From an uncultured Bacilli bacterium (GTDB lineage: Bacteria; Bacillota_I; Bacilli_A; RF39; UBA660): a stretch of DNA of 11,696 nt. Position numbers and translations under genes: made by a program. This document shows, one piece after another, positions 5,077 to 11,696 of this stretch (within the stretch, counting starts at the first letter, position 1; every line of letters begins with the position of its first letter). The stretch lies in assembly GCA_944350405.1 (NCBI GenBank), contig CALVPC010000027.1, positions 1-11,696 of the forward strand. Direction: 5' to 3'. Below the pieces are notes generated by a model that was given only the letters and a program-made list of their open reading frames with translations, did no database searches and was not told where the DNA came from.

Positions 5077-6831
5077 CTAATTTGTTTGGGTTGTATTATC
5101 TTCGGTAGTGTCATCACTATTACTATTTTCTGAATCGTCTGGGTCTGGGGTTTCTACTACTTCTTGTTTTTTCTTAGCTACTGTTATAGTTAAATTTGCC
5201 CCTTCAATTATAGTAGAGTTTGTAGATCTTGATTGTTTTATTATTGTACCTTCTGGATAATCGTTTGTTTCTTCATAAACAATTTTTAAATTTATATTTT
5301 TTGTTTTAGCCCAAGTTCTTGTTTCTTCAACACTCCATCCTTCTTTTACTATATCTGGGTAATATTCTTTTGAACTTGGAATGTATAAAGTAATTTTGTC
5401 TCCTTTTTTTAATTTAGTTCCAGGGTCAACACTTTGTGATAAGATTAACTGACTACTATCTTCAGTTATTGTACCTTCTGGATCTTGTTCTTCAATTGTT
5501 ACTTCTATTCCTTGTAATTCTAGTTTAGTTTTTACTTCTATATAATTTTGTCCAACATAGTTTTCTATTTCTATTTCCTCTACTCCAAGTGAAATTATTA
5601 ATACTACTTCTGTTCCTTCTTTTACTACTTTGCCTTCTCTTGGATTTGTTCCTATTACTTTACCTGCTTCTATTTCTTCAGAATTTTCTTCTTCAGTAGT
5701 AGCACTTATAGTAAGACCCATTTTTTCTAGTTTTTCGGTTGCTTCTTCTTCAGTTAAATTAGAAACATCTGGGATAGTTACTTCTGGAACTTTTGATATC
5801 ATTGGTAATATAAGAAAGGCAAATAAAAGTACAACTATTAAACCTGTAAATACTAATCCTGCTATTATCAGTTTTTTATTTTTTGGTTTTTCATCTGTTT
5901 TTATTTCTTTTACTAAACTATCATCGCTATTATCTTTTTTTACTATTATTGTGTCTTCATCTATTCCTTCATCATATTTTAAAGTTACTACTGGTTCATT
6001 TTCTCTTTCTTTATTTAGTGCAGTTTTTAAATCTTCATGCATTTCTCCAGCATTTGCGTATCTATTTTTAGGATTTTTAGCAGTTGCTCTTATGATAATA
6101 TTTTCAATACTTTGAGGAAGTTCTGGTAATTCTGTTCTTATTGAAGGTATAGGTTCTTTTAAATGTTTTAAGGCTATTTCTACTGCGTTATCTCCTCTAA
6201 AAGGAAGGGTTCCAGTTAAAAGTTCATACATCATTATTCCTAATGAGTATACATCACTTTTTAAACTTGATCCTTTACCATTAGCTTGTTCTGGTGGAAA
6301 ATAATGTACTGATCCCATAGCTGAATTTGTTTGAGTTAATTGCGTAGCGTTTAATGCCATAGCAATTCCAAAGTCAGTTATTTTTATTTCTCCATCTTCT
6401 TTTATTAGAATATTTTGTGGTTTTAAGTCTCTATGAACTATTAAACTGTCATGGGCTACGGACATAGCACTTGTAATTTGAAGCATAATATCTACTACTT
6501 CGGCTGCAGTTAATTTACCTCGTTTTTTTAATAACTGTTTTAGGTTTTTGCCATCGACGTATTCCATTACAATATAATAATCTCCATCATCTTCTCCGAC
6601 ATCGTATATTTCTACGATATTAGGATGTGAAAGACTTGATGCTGATAAAGCTTCACGTTGAAATCTGCGAACAAATTTTTCGTCTGTAGCTAAATCTCCA
6701 CGTAAGACTTTTATGGCTACATTTCTATCTAAAATTATATCTTTGGCTAGATAAACATTAGCCATACCACCTTCCCCAATCGTTTTTATTATTTCATATC
6801 TGGAATTTACTCTTTGCCCTTTTACAATCAT
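5077..6831 (-). CDS. prkC: Membrane Ser/Thr protein kinase with three PASTA domains
   Basis: This 584-residue kinase is PrkC/Stk1-like. The cytoplasmic kinase domain (about 13-275) shows the glycine loop GEGGMANVY (19-27), VAIK with K41, HRDLKPQN (133-140), DFG (153-155), a Thr-rich activation loop (163-168) and GSVHYFPPEQ (173-182). A juxtamembrane region (about 276-319) is acidic and basic by turns. One transmembrane helix lies at about 321-343. Three extracellular PASTA repeats follow (about 349-416, 417-487, 488-554), each likely to sense peptidoglycan or lipid II, and then an Asp/Asn/Ser/Thr-rich tail. Bacterial relatives control growth, spore germination and cell-wall processes. The start overlaps the prpC stop as ATGA, with AAGGAG 9 nt upstream, so kinase and phosphatase are translationally coupled. 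PASTA repeats imply the host makes peptidoglycan or encounters it, which argues against a wall-less mycoplasma. Confidence 0.96.
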   Translation of the reverse strand: MIVKGQRVNSRYEIIKTIGEGGMANVYLAKDIILDRNVAIKVLRGDLATDEKFVRRFQREALSASSLSHPNIVEIYDVGEDDGDYYIVMEYVDGKNLKQLLKKRGKLTAAEVVDIMLQITSAMSVAHDSLIVHRDLKPQNILIKEDGEIKITDFGIAMALNATQLTQTNSAMGSVHYFPPEQANGKGSSLKSDVYSLGIMMYELLTGTLPFRGDNAVEIALKHLKEPIPSIRTELPELPQSIENIIIRATAKNPKNRYANAGEMHEDLKTALNKERENEPVVTLKYDEGIDEDTIIVKKDNSDDSLVKEIKTDEKPKNKKLIIAGLVFTGLIVVLLFAFLILPMISKVPEVTIPDVSNLTEEEATEKLEKMGLTISATTEEENSEEIEAGKVIGTNPREGKVVKEGTEVVLIISLGVEEIEIENYVGQNYIEVKTKLELQGIEVTIEEQDPEGTITEDSSQLILSQSVDPGTKLKKGDKITLYIPSSKEYYPDIVKEGWSVEETRTWAKTKNINLKIVYEETNDYPEGTIIKQSRSTNSTIIEGANLTITVAKKKQEVVETPDPDDSENSNSDDTTEDNTTQTN

Positions 6832-7574
6832 ACTAGTTCACTCCTTTTATTTCTTACTAAATATGCTACTGATATATTGTCATTTCCCCCTCTATTATTT
6901 GCTTTTTTAATAAGTTTAATTACTTTTTCTTCAACTGTACCTTCCCCATTTAATACTTTTTCTATTTGTTCATTGGTAACCATTGTAGTAAGGCCATCTG
7001 AACATAAAAGAATTTCTTCAACATCCATACTACAATCAAATATATCTATTTCAATTGGATCATTTATTCCAAGTGCGTTCATTAATATATTTTTTTTAGG
7101 ATGATTTCTGGCTTCTTCTTCAGTGAGTTCTCCGGCATCAACAAGTAAATTTACTAATGTATGATCTTTTGTTACTTTATGAATTTTTTGATCTTTCATT
7201 ACATATCCAGATGAATCTCCAATATTGCCAAATAAAATATAATCTTCTGTTATTATGGATAATACTAAAGTAGTTCCCATACCTTTACTTTCTGGATTTT
7301 CTTCAGTATGTTTAAATATTAATCCATTTATTTCATTAATATTAGTTTTTATCCATTCAACTGCAGACGACTTGTTCATTTTAAAAAATGTTTCATTGAA
7401 TCTTTTACTTAAATTTGTTATAGCAATAGATGAGGCTATTTCTCCAGCTTTATGTCCACCCATGCCATCTGCTACAGCCATTAAAACAGATCCTTCATCA
7501 TTAGTACATATAATTACACTATCTTCATTGTGATCTCTTACTACTCCTGTATCTGTTAAATAAAATGATTCCAT
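6828..7574 (-). CDS. prpC: PP2C-family Ser/Thr protein phosphatase, PrkC antagonist
   Basis: This 248-residue PPM/PP2C phosphatase should dephosphorylate PrkC and its substrates in the cytoplasm. Metal-binding and catalytic motifs are present: TGVVRDHNEDS (9-19), ADGMGGHKAGEIAS (35-48), GTTLVLSII (100-108), GDSSGYV (119-125), LCSDGLTTMV (190-199) and GGNDNISVAYLV (229-240). D36, D193 and D232 are the expected Mn/Mg ligands. The GDS motif continues SGY instead of the common RAY; this is a modest change. A strong AAGGAGG (7581-7587) lies 6 nt upstream of the start, and the start is 1 nt from the rlmN stop. Its own stop is the only TGA of the window and overlaps the prkC start. Confidence 0.95.
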   Translation of the reverse strand: MESFYLTDTGVVRDHNEDSVIICTNDEGSVLMAVADGMGGHKAGEIASSIAITNLSKRFNETFFKMNKSSAVEWIKTNINEINGLIFKHTEENPESKGMGTTLVLSIITEDYILFGNIGDSSGYVMKDQKIHKVTKDHTLVNLLVDAGELTEEEARNHPKKNILMNALGINDPIEIDIFDCSMDVEEILLCSDGLTTMVTNEQIEKVLNGEGTVEEKVIKLIKKANNRGGNDNISVAYLVRNKRSELV

Positions 7575-7575
7575 T

Positions 7576-8592
7576 TTATTCCTCCTTTTTGGATCTTAAC
7601 TGTCCACATGCTGCAGATATATTTGAGCCAAATTCTCGTCTGACAGTTACGTTTATTTTTTCTTTTTTTATTATATCATAAAATTTCATAATATTTTCAT
7701 TTTTAGTTCTTTTAAAATTATTTGAGTTTCCTTGATTATAAGGTATTAAATTTATATAAGCATTTAATCCTTTAATTAGTTTAACAAGTTCTCTTGCTTC
7801 TTTTTCTCCATCATTTATTTCACTTAATAAAATATATTCAAATGTAACTCTTCTATTTGTTTTTTCTATATAGTATTTTACAGCTTTTATTAACTCTTCT
7901 AGAGGGTATACTTTATTTATAGGCATTAATTTATCTCTTAATTCGTTGTTTGGTGCATGCAGGCTTATTGCTAAATTAACTTGATACTTAAGATGAGAAA
8001 ATTCATATATTTTTGGAACAATTCCACAAGTAGATACTGTAATATGTCTTGAGCCAATATTTAAACCTTTAGGATTATTAGCATTTTCGATAAAATTTAC
8101 TAAATTATCAAAATTATCAAAGGGTTCTCCAATTCCCATTACAACGATATGTGATATTCTTTTATTTATTTTTCTTTCTATTGCTATTATTTGAAGAAGC
8201 ATTTCGCTGGTAGTTAAATTTCTTATTTTTTTTCTTTTACCACTTTCACAAAATACGCATCCCATATTGCATCCAACTTGACTAGAGATACATAAGCTTA
8301 TTCCATAATTATGATACATCAAAACACTTTCTATATGTTCTTCATCATTAAGTTTAAATAAATATTTGCTGACATCTTTATCATTCTCTTCTTTAACAAT
8401 GATTGGAGTATAAATATTAAAATCTTTTTTTAGTCTTTCTAGTAGTTCTTTGCCCAAATTAGTCATTTCTTCAAATGATTTTACTCTTTTTTCATAAAGC
8501 CAAGAAAAAACTTGAGAAGCTCGATACTTTTTTTCATTTATATTTAAAAAATAATTTTCTAAATTTTCTAAAGTCATATCATATATATTCAT
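7576..8592 (-). CDS. rlmN: Dual-specificity RNA methyltransferase RlmN
   Basis: This 338-residue radical-SAM enzyme (from ATG 8592) methylates C2 of adenosine 2503 in 23S rRNA and of A37 in some tRNAs. Numbered from this ATG, the cluster motif C-x3-C-x2-C is C108, C112 and C115 (VGCNMGCVFC). SLCISSQVGC includes the conserved upstream Cys, VVMGIGEPFDN lies at 150-160, SLHAPNNELRDKLMPIN at 210-226, and REFGSNISAACGQLR at 319-333 with the methyl-carrying C329. A GTG at 8601 would add three residues. I prefer ATG 8592 because the likely -10 (8608-8613) puts the transcript start near 8601. No convincing ribosome site precedes either start, unlike every other gene here. It heads the rlmN-prpC-prkC-rsgA-rpe order of Firmicutes. 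Confidence 0.95.
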   Translation of the reverse strand: MNIYDMTLENLENYFLNINEKKYRASQVFSWLYEKRVKSFEEMTNLGKELLERLKKDFNIYTPIIVKEENDKDVSKYLFKLNDEEHIESVLMYHNYGISLCISSQVGCNMGCVFCESGKRKKIRNLTTSEMLLQIIAIERKINKRISHIVVMGIGEPFDNFDNLVNFIENANNPKGLNIGSRHITVSTCGIVPKIYEFSHLKYQVNLAISLHAPNNELRDKLMPINKVYPLEELIKAVKYYIEKTNRRVTFEYILLSEINDGEKEARELVKLIKGLNAYINLIPYNQGNSNNFKRTKNENIMKFYDIIKKEKINVTVRREFGSNISAACGQLRSKKEE

Positions 8593-8607
8593 AATAACCA
8601 CAAGATA

Positions 8608-8636
8608 ATTATACTAAAAAACTTAAAAAAAGAAAA
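8608..8636 (-). promoter_or_regulatory. Candidate promoter for the rlmN-prpC-prkC-rsgA-rpe operon
   Basis: A perfect -10 TATAAT (8608-8613) is preceded by a 17-nt spacer and a poor -35 TTTTCT (8631-8636). It follows the hairpin that appears to end pnp, so it would give the five-gene operon its own promoter. The predicted start leaves only about 9 nt before ATG 8592. Confidence 0.55.
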
Positions 8637-8640
8637 GTGT

Positions 8641-8671
8641 AAAGAAAAGAAGAAATCAAATTAGATTCCTT
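8641..8671 (-). terminator. Likely terminator after pnp
   Basis: On the minus strand AAGGAATC (8664-8671) pairs with GATTTCTT (8650-8657) over 8 positions with one G-U, around a 6-nt loop, followed by CTTTTCTTT. The tail is T-rich though not an unbroken T run, so termination may be partial. Confidence 0.55.
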
Positions 8672-8688
8672 CAAAGTATTATTTACTA

Positions 8689-10809
8689 TTACATTGCATC
8701 TTTTCTTGAAAAATTAAGTCTTCCTTTATTGTCTGTACCAATAGCTTTTACTACTATTTCGTCTCCAACTTTTACAACGTCTTCGACTTTATCAACTCTT
8801 TCTTTTGATAGTTTAGATATATGTACTAATCCTTCACAACCAGGCCATACTTCTACAAAACAACCAAAACTTTCTATTTTTACAACTTTAGCAGTATAAA
8901 TTTTACCTTCTTCTACTTCTCGTACAACATTTTCAATTAGTTCTATTGCTTTATCAATAACAGCATAATCATTATGGTAAAGAATTACTCTTCCGTCATC
9001 TTCAATGTCTATTTTAACAGCATTTTTATCATTTACGCTAATAACTCCACTAGCATCTTGTATAATTTTAGTAATAACTTCTCCACCACGGCCTATTACA
9101 TCTTTAATTTTTTCTTCTTTAATAGTTATTTGTTTTATTTTTGGTGCATATTTAGAAAGTTCTTCTCTTGGCTTACTTATAGCAGTTTTCATATTTTCTA
9201 AAATTTCAAATCTTGCTTTTTTAGCTTGGTCTAGTGCTTCTTTTAATATTTGTTTGGTTATTCCTTTTATTTTAATATCCATTTGAAGAGCGCAAATACC
9301 ATTTTTTGTTCCTGCTACTTTGAAGTCCATATCTCCAAAATGATCTTCTGCTCCTTGAATATCAGTTAATATTGTATATTTATCTTTGTTTGTTATAAGT
9401 CCCATAGCTATTCCTGCGACCATATCTTTTATTGGAACTCCAGCGGCCATTAAACTCATACATCCAGCACAAATACTTGCTTGTGAAGATGAACCATTAC
9501 TTTCTAATACTTCAGATACAACTCTTATAGTATAAGGAAATTCTTCTTCACTTGGAATTACCCTTGATAAAGCTTTTTCTCCCAGTGCTCCATGACCTAT
9601 TTCTCTTCTTCCTGGAGCACCATATCTTCCAGTTTCTCCGACACTAAATTGTGGAAAATTATAATGGTGCATGAATCTTTTTCCTTCTTCATCTGATAAG
9701 CCATCAAGTATTTGATATTCATTTATTGATCCTAGTGTGGTAACACTAAGTACTTGAGTTTGTCCACGTGTAAATAATGCAGATCCATGAGTACGAGGTA
9801 AGATATCTACTTCTGAAGATAAAGGTCTTATTTCATCAACACGTCTTCCATCAGGTCTTATTTTTTCATCTGTAATAAGTCTTCTTATTTCTTCATATTC
9901 TATTGCTTCTAGGACTTCATTTACTTGATTAATGATACTTTCTAAATCATCATTTTCTTTATATAATTCTTTAAATGTTTCACGTACTTCTTCTTTTAAT
10001 TCATCTATTTTTTCTTGTCTTGCTAATTTTTCTTCTATTTGGATAGCATTAATCATTTTTACAGTTATTAAGTCTCTTACTTTACTATTTATTTCTTCAT
10101 CAACTTTTATAATTGGATAATCTTTTTTTGGTAATCCTACTTCTTCGATTATTTTTTCTTCAAATTCAATCAATTCTTTAATAGCTTCATGGCCAAACAT
10201 TAAAGCTTCTAACATGTCTTCTTCAGATACTTCATCTGCGCTAGACTCAACCATATTAATTGCCTCTTTGGTTCCAGCTACTGTTAAATATATATCACTT
10301 TGTTCTTGCTCTTCTACAGTTGGGTTGATAACAAATTCATTATTTATTCTCCCTACTACTACTGATGCTACTGGTCCTTCAAATGGTAAATCACTTATTG
10401 ATAGAGCTAAACTTGATCCAAAAAGTGCTGTCATTTCTGGAGAATTATCTGTATCTACTGATAATACTGTATTTACTACTTGAACTTCATTTCTAAAACC
10501 TTCTTTAAATAAAGGCCTAATTGGTCTATCAATAAGACGTGCTGCTAAAGTAGCATTTTCTGTTGGACGACCTTCTCTTTTAATAAATCCTCCTGGTATT
10601 TTCCCTACTGAATATTGTTTTTCTTGATATAAAACCATAAGAGGAAAAAAGTCTCCTGTAGATGGTTCTTTTTTATTTGTTACTGCTGTCAAAACTACAG
10701 TATCACCATATCTTACAAGACATGAGCTAGCTGCTTGTTTTGCCATTTTTCCTATTTCTACTACTATTTCTCTTCCTCTAAAATCTAATCTAAATTTTTT
10801 TTCATTCAT
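8689..10809 (-). CDS. pnp: Polyribonucleotide nucleotidyltransferase (PNPase)
   Basis: This 706-residue, full-length PNPase degrades RNA 3' to 5' using phosphate and can also polymerise nucleoside diphosphates. Domain order is RNase PH 1 (about 1-215), a helical linker (about 215-310), RNase PH 2 (about 315-550), KH (about 562-620, GRGG at 573-576) and S1 (about 635-703). The active site of the second PH domain is visible in SNGSSSQASICAG (437-449) and DHFGDMDFK (489-497), with D489, D493 and D495. The chain ends directly after S1, without the long tail seen in Gammaproteobacteria. A GGAAGG ribosome site (10819-10824) lies 9 nt before the ATG. It follows rpsO as in many bacteria, with a weak hairpin between the two. 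A separate promoter in 10827-10886 is possible (TATAGT-like boxes) but not convincing. Confidence 0.97.
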   Translation of the reverse strand: MNEKKFRLDFRGREIVVEIGKMAKQAASSCLVRYGDTVVLTAVTNKKEPSTGDFFPLMVLYQEKQYSVGKIPGGFIKREGRPTENATLAARLIDRPIRPLFKEGFRNEVQVVNTVLSVDTDNSPEMTALFGSSLALSISDLPFEGPVASVVVGRINNEFVINPTVEEQEQSDIYLTVAGTKEAINMVESSADEVSEEDMLEALMFGHEAIKELIEFEEKIIEEVGLPKKDYPIIKVDEEINSKVRDLITVKMINAIQIEEKLARQEKIDELKEEVRETFKELYKENDDLESIINQVNEVLEAIEYEEIRRLITDEKIRPDGRRVDEIRPLSSEVDILPRTHGSALFTRGQTQVLSVTTLGSINEYQILDGLSDEEGKRFMHHYNFPQFSVGETGRYGAPGRREIGHGALGEKALSRVIPSEEEFPYTIRVVSEVLESNGSSSQASICAGCMSLMAAGVPIKDMVAGIAMGLITNKDKYTILTDIQGAEDHFGDMDFKVAGTKNGICALQMDIKIKGITKQILKEALDQAKKARFEILENMKTAISKPREELSKYAPKIKQITIKEEKIKDVIGRGGEVITKIIQDASGVISVNDKNAVKIDIEDDGRVILYHNDYAVIDKAIELIENVVREVEEGKIYTAKVVKIESFGCFVEVWPGCEGLVHISKLSKERVDKVEDVVKVGDEIVVKAIGTDNKGRLNFSRKDAM

Positions 10810-10885
10810 TACTTTTATCCTTCCTTTATACTAATTACTATACTATACAATCTTTTAATTATTAAATTTTTACTTTTTAATAAAT

Positions 10886-10911
10886 AAAAAGACACTAAAA
10901 AATGAGCGCCT
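10886..10911 (-). terminator. Weak hairpin between rpsO and pnp (partial terminator or RNA-processing site)
   Basis: On the minus strand AGGCGCT and AGTGTCT form a 7-bp stem with two G-U pairs (10905-10911 with 10890-10896) around an 8-nt loop, followed by a T-rich tail. It starts 3 nt after the rpsO stop. Read-through into pnp is likely, since no clear pnp promoter is seen. Confidence 0.5.
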
Positions 10912-10913
10912 AT

Positions 10914-11183
10914 CTATTTTCTTAATCCTAATTGTTTAACAACTTCACGATATCTTGTAATGTCTTTTTTCTTTAAGTAGTTAAGTAAACTTCTTCTTTG
11001 TCCTACTTTTTTAAACATTCCACGTCTTGAATGATAATCGTGTTTATGTTCTTTTAAATGATTTGTTAAAGTTGTGATTTCTTCTGTTAAAATTGCTATT
11101 TGTACTTCAGGAGATCCTGTATCTTTTTCATCTTTAGCAAATCTTTTAATTATTTCTTGTTTCTTTTCTTTTGTTAAAGCCAT
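10914..11183 (-). CDS. rpsO: Small ribosomal subunit protein uS15
   Basis: This 89-residue protein has exactly the family length. S15 binds the h20/h21/h22 junction of 16S rRNA early in 30S assembly and contributes to a bridge to the 50S subunit. Recognisable segments are KDTGSPEVQIAILTEEI (20-36), HLKEHKHDYHSRRGM (42-56), GQRRSLLNYLKKKD (61-74) and the RYREVVKQLGLRK end. An ideal TAAGGAGGT (11190-11198) lies 6 nt upstream of the ATG, behind a structured leader and its own promoter. In several bacteria S15 represses its own translation by binding this leader. Confidence 0.98.
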   Translation of the reverse strand: MALTKEKKQEIIKRFAKDEKDTGSPEVQIAILTEEITTLTNHLKEHKHDYHSRRGMFKKVGQRRSLLNYLKKKDITRYREVVKQLGLRK

Positions 11184-11189
11184 TTTATT

Positions 11190-11254
11190 ACCTCCTTATA
11201 ATATTCACCATAACCCAGTGTAGATGAGGATTTAATCTATCCGCGTTATGGAAC
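11190..11254 (-). promoter_or_regulatory. Structured rpsO leader, probable S15 autoregulatory element
   Basis: On the minus strand CCATAAC (11245-11251) and GTTATGG (11208-11214) form a perfect 7-bp outer stem beginning almost at the predicted transcript start and ending just before the ribosome site. Inside, two hairpins are possible and exclude each other: GGAT/ATCC (11228-11231 with 11239-11242) or TAGAT/ATCTA (11221-11225 with 11235-11239). The second leaves CCTC (11226-11229) in its loop, complementary to GAGG of the ribosome site. S15 autoregulation is known for other bacterial rpsO leaders; its operation here is inferred. Confidence 0.65.
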
Positions 11255-11260
11255 AAATAT

Positions 11261-11289
11261 AATATACTATAGTTTATGTTAAAAATCAA
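11261..11289 (-). promoter_or_regulatory. Promoter of rpsO(-pnp)
   Basis: On the minus strand TTGATT (11284-11289), a 17-nt spacer and TATATT (11261-11266) are well placed. Transcription would begin near 11254, at the foot of the leader stem. Confidence 0.75.
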
Positions 11290-11323
11290 GTTATTTTTCG
11301 TGATTTTATATATAATTTATCTT

Positions 11324-11352
11324 AAAAAAAGAAAAAGAAATTATCTTTTTCT
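11324..11352 (-). terminator. Intrinsic terminator of the RsgI-like gene
   Basis: On the minus strand AGAAAAAGA (11344-11352) pairs perfectly with TCTTTTTCT (11330-11338), with a 5-nt loop, followed by six T. The stem begins inside the TAG stop codon (11351-11353). It separates the upstream gene from the rpsO promoter. Confidence 0.8.
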
Positions 11353-11696
11353 AGTTTTGTTTTATACAATTTCCTGTATTACAATTACCTATACGATCTT
11401 GTTTTTGCATTTGAACTCTGTTGCCTTGACCTTTTCCTCCAGTTATATCATCATAATCACTAATATATTTAACAATTTCTTTGGCAGGTAAGTATATTAA
11501 ATCTTCAAATTCTAAATCTGGATTTTCTTCTAGAGCTCTTTTAACAAATAAAATTTTAGCTTCACTAACTCCATATTCATTAGCTTTTTGGGCATCTTCT
11601 ACTGTTAATTCTTCATCAATAATTAATGCCCTAATACCTTTAGCATTTAAATTTTCATTAACACTGCTATTAACTTTGTTTTGGATATTGTTTGAT
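11351..11696 (-). CDS. C-terminal part of an RsgI-like (anti-sigma-associated) protein, 5' end outside window
   Basis: One minus-strand frame is open from the window edge to TAG at 11351-11353, giving 114 visible residues. The segment ELTVEDAQKANEYGVSEAKI (29-48), then VKRALEENPDLEFEDLIYLP (51-70) and AKEIVKYI, resembles the 'AKKLGIS.GK..L...L...P..T.E.L..LS..EI' tail of RsgI-type anti-sigma factors of Firmicutes. The last 30 residues are Gly/Gln/Asn-rich and contain GNCNTGNC (two Cys spaced by four). The resemblance is from memory of the motif and no transmembrane or sigma-binding part is visible, so an unrelated secreted or envelope protein remains possible. It is followed at once by its own terminator. 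Confidence 0.5.
   Translation of the reverse strand, partial: SNNIQNKVNSSVNENLNAKGIRALIIDEELTVEDAQKANEYGVSEAKILFVKRALEENPDLEFEDLIYLPAKEIVKYISDYDDITGGKGQGNRVQMQKQDRIGNCNTGNCIKQN

Noticed and set aside
5630..6115. 161-codon plus-strand frame (and a nested frame at 5883-6071)
   Set aside because: Both are antisense to prkC and reflect its codon pattern; no family resemblance and no ribosome site.
6828..6830. TGA at the end of prpC as possible tryptophan codon (mycoplasma code)
   Set aside because: Recoding would add only one or two residues, tryptophans in the window are TGG, and ATGA overlap with prkC is a normal coupling arrangement.
8974..9286. Overlapping plus-strand frames at 8974-9201 and 9005-9286
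   Set aside because: Antisense to the KH and second PH regions of pnp; low-complexity Phe/Ser/Ile translations.
11276..11491. Plus-strand 71-codon frame at the right end
   Set aside because: Antisense to the terminator and the RsgI-like C-terminus, where the minus-strand frame is more protein-like.

Overview
The window reads as a stretch of a very AT-rich chromosome from a low-GC Gram-positive lineage, probably an anaerobic, gut-type member of the Bacilli/Mycoplasmatota borderland. The evidence is the base composition, AAGGAGG-type ribosome sites, tightly packed and overlapping genes, and the Firmicutes order rlmN-prpC-prkC-rsgA-rpe. The code looks standard: tryptophans are TGG, all genes stay open under the standard code, and TGA appears once as a stop (end of prpC). 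The species assignment is inference.

Left end (1-545). A truncated minus-strand gene encodes an exported TasA/camelysin-like protein. Its promoter carries a run of ten G (C10 on the plus strand) between the -35 and a perfect -10, which is the layout of a phase-variable promoter. The divergent intergenic region also holds an inverted repeat, an extended -10 and a small hairpin followed by T7.

Plus-strand operon (546-3445). Three overlapping genes form a split 2-hydroxyacyl-CoA dehydratase/activase-like system: a DUF2229 (COG3580-like) protein, a COG3581-like 'CoA protein activase', and a BadF/BcrA/HgdC-type ATPase that should inject low-potential electrons through an iron-sulfur cluster. The electron acceptor and substrate are unknown. 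This is the least understood system in the window. A convergent tRNA-Arg(ACG) with a consensus promoter and encoded CCA follows.

Minus-strand block (3597-11696). In transcription order it holds: the end of an RsgI-like gene with a terminator; rpsO behind its own promoter and a structured leader; pnp; then rlmN, prpC, prkC, rsgA and rpe. PrkC and PrpC are an opposing membrane Ser/Thr kinase and phosphatase made from overlapping genes. RsgA, RlmN, S15 and the tRNA serve ribosome assembly and translation, PNPase serves RNA decay, and Rpe serves the pentose-phosphate pathway. The rpsO leader can adopt two exclusive hairpins, one of which exposes a CCUC that could pair with the rpsO ribosome site.

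No insertion sequence, CRISPR array, phage gene or obvious transferred island was seen.
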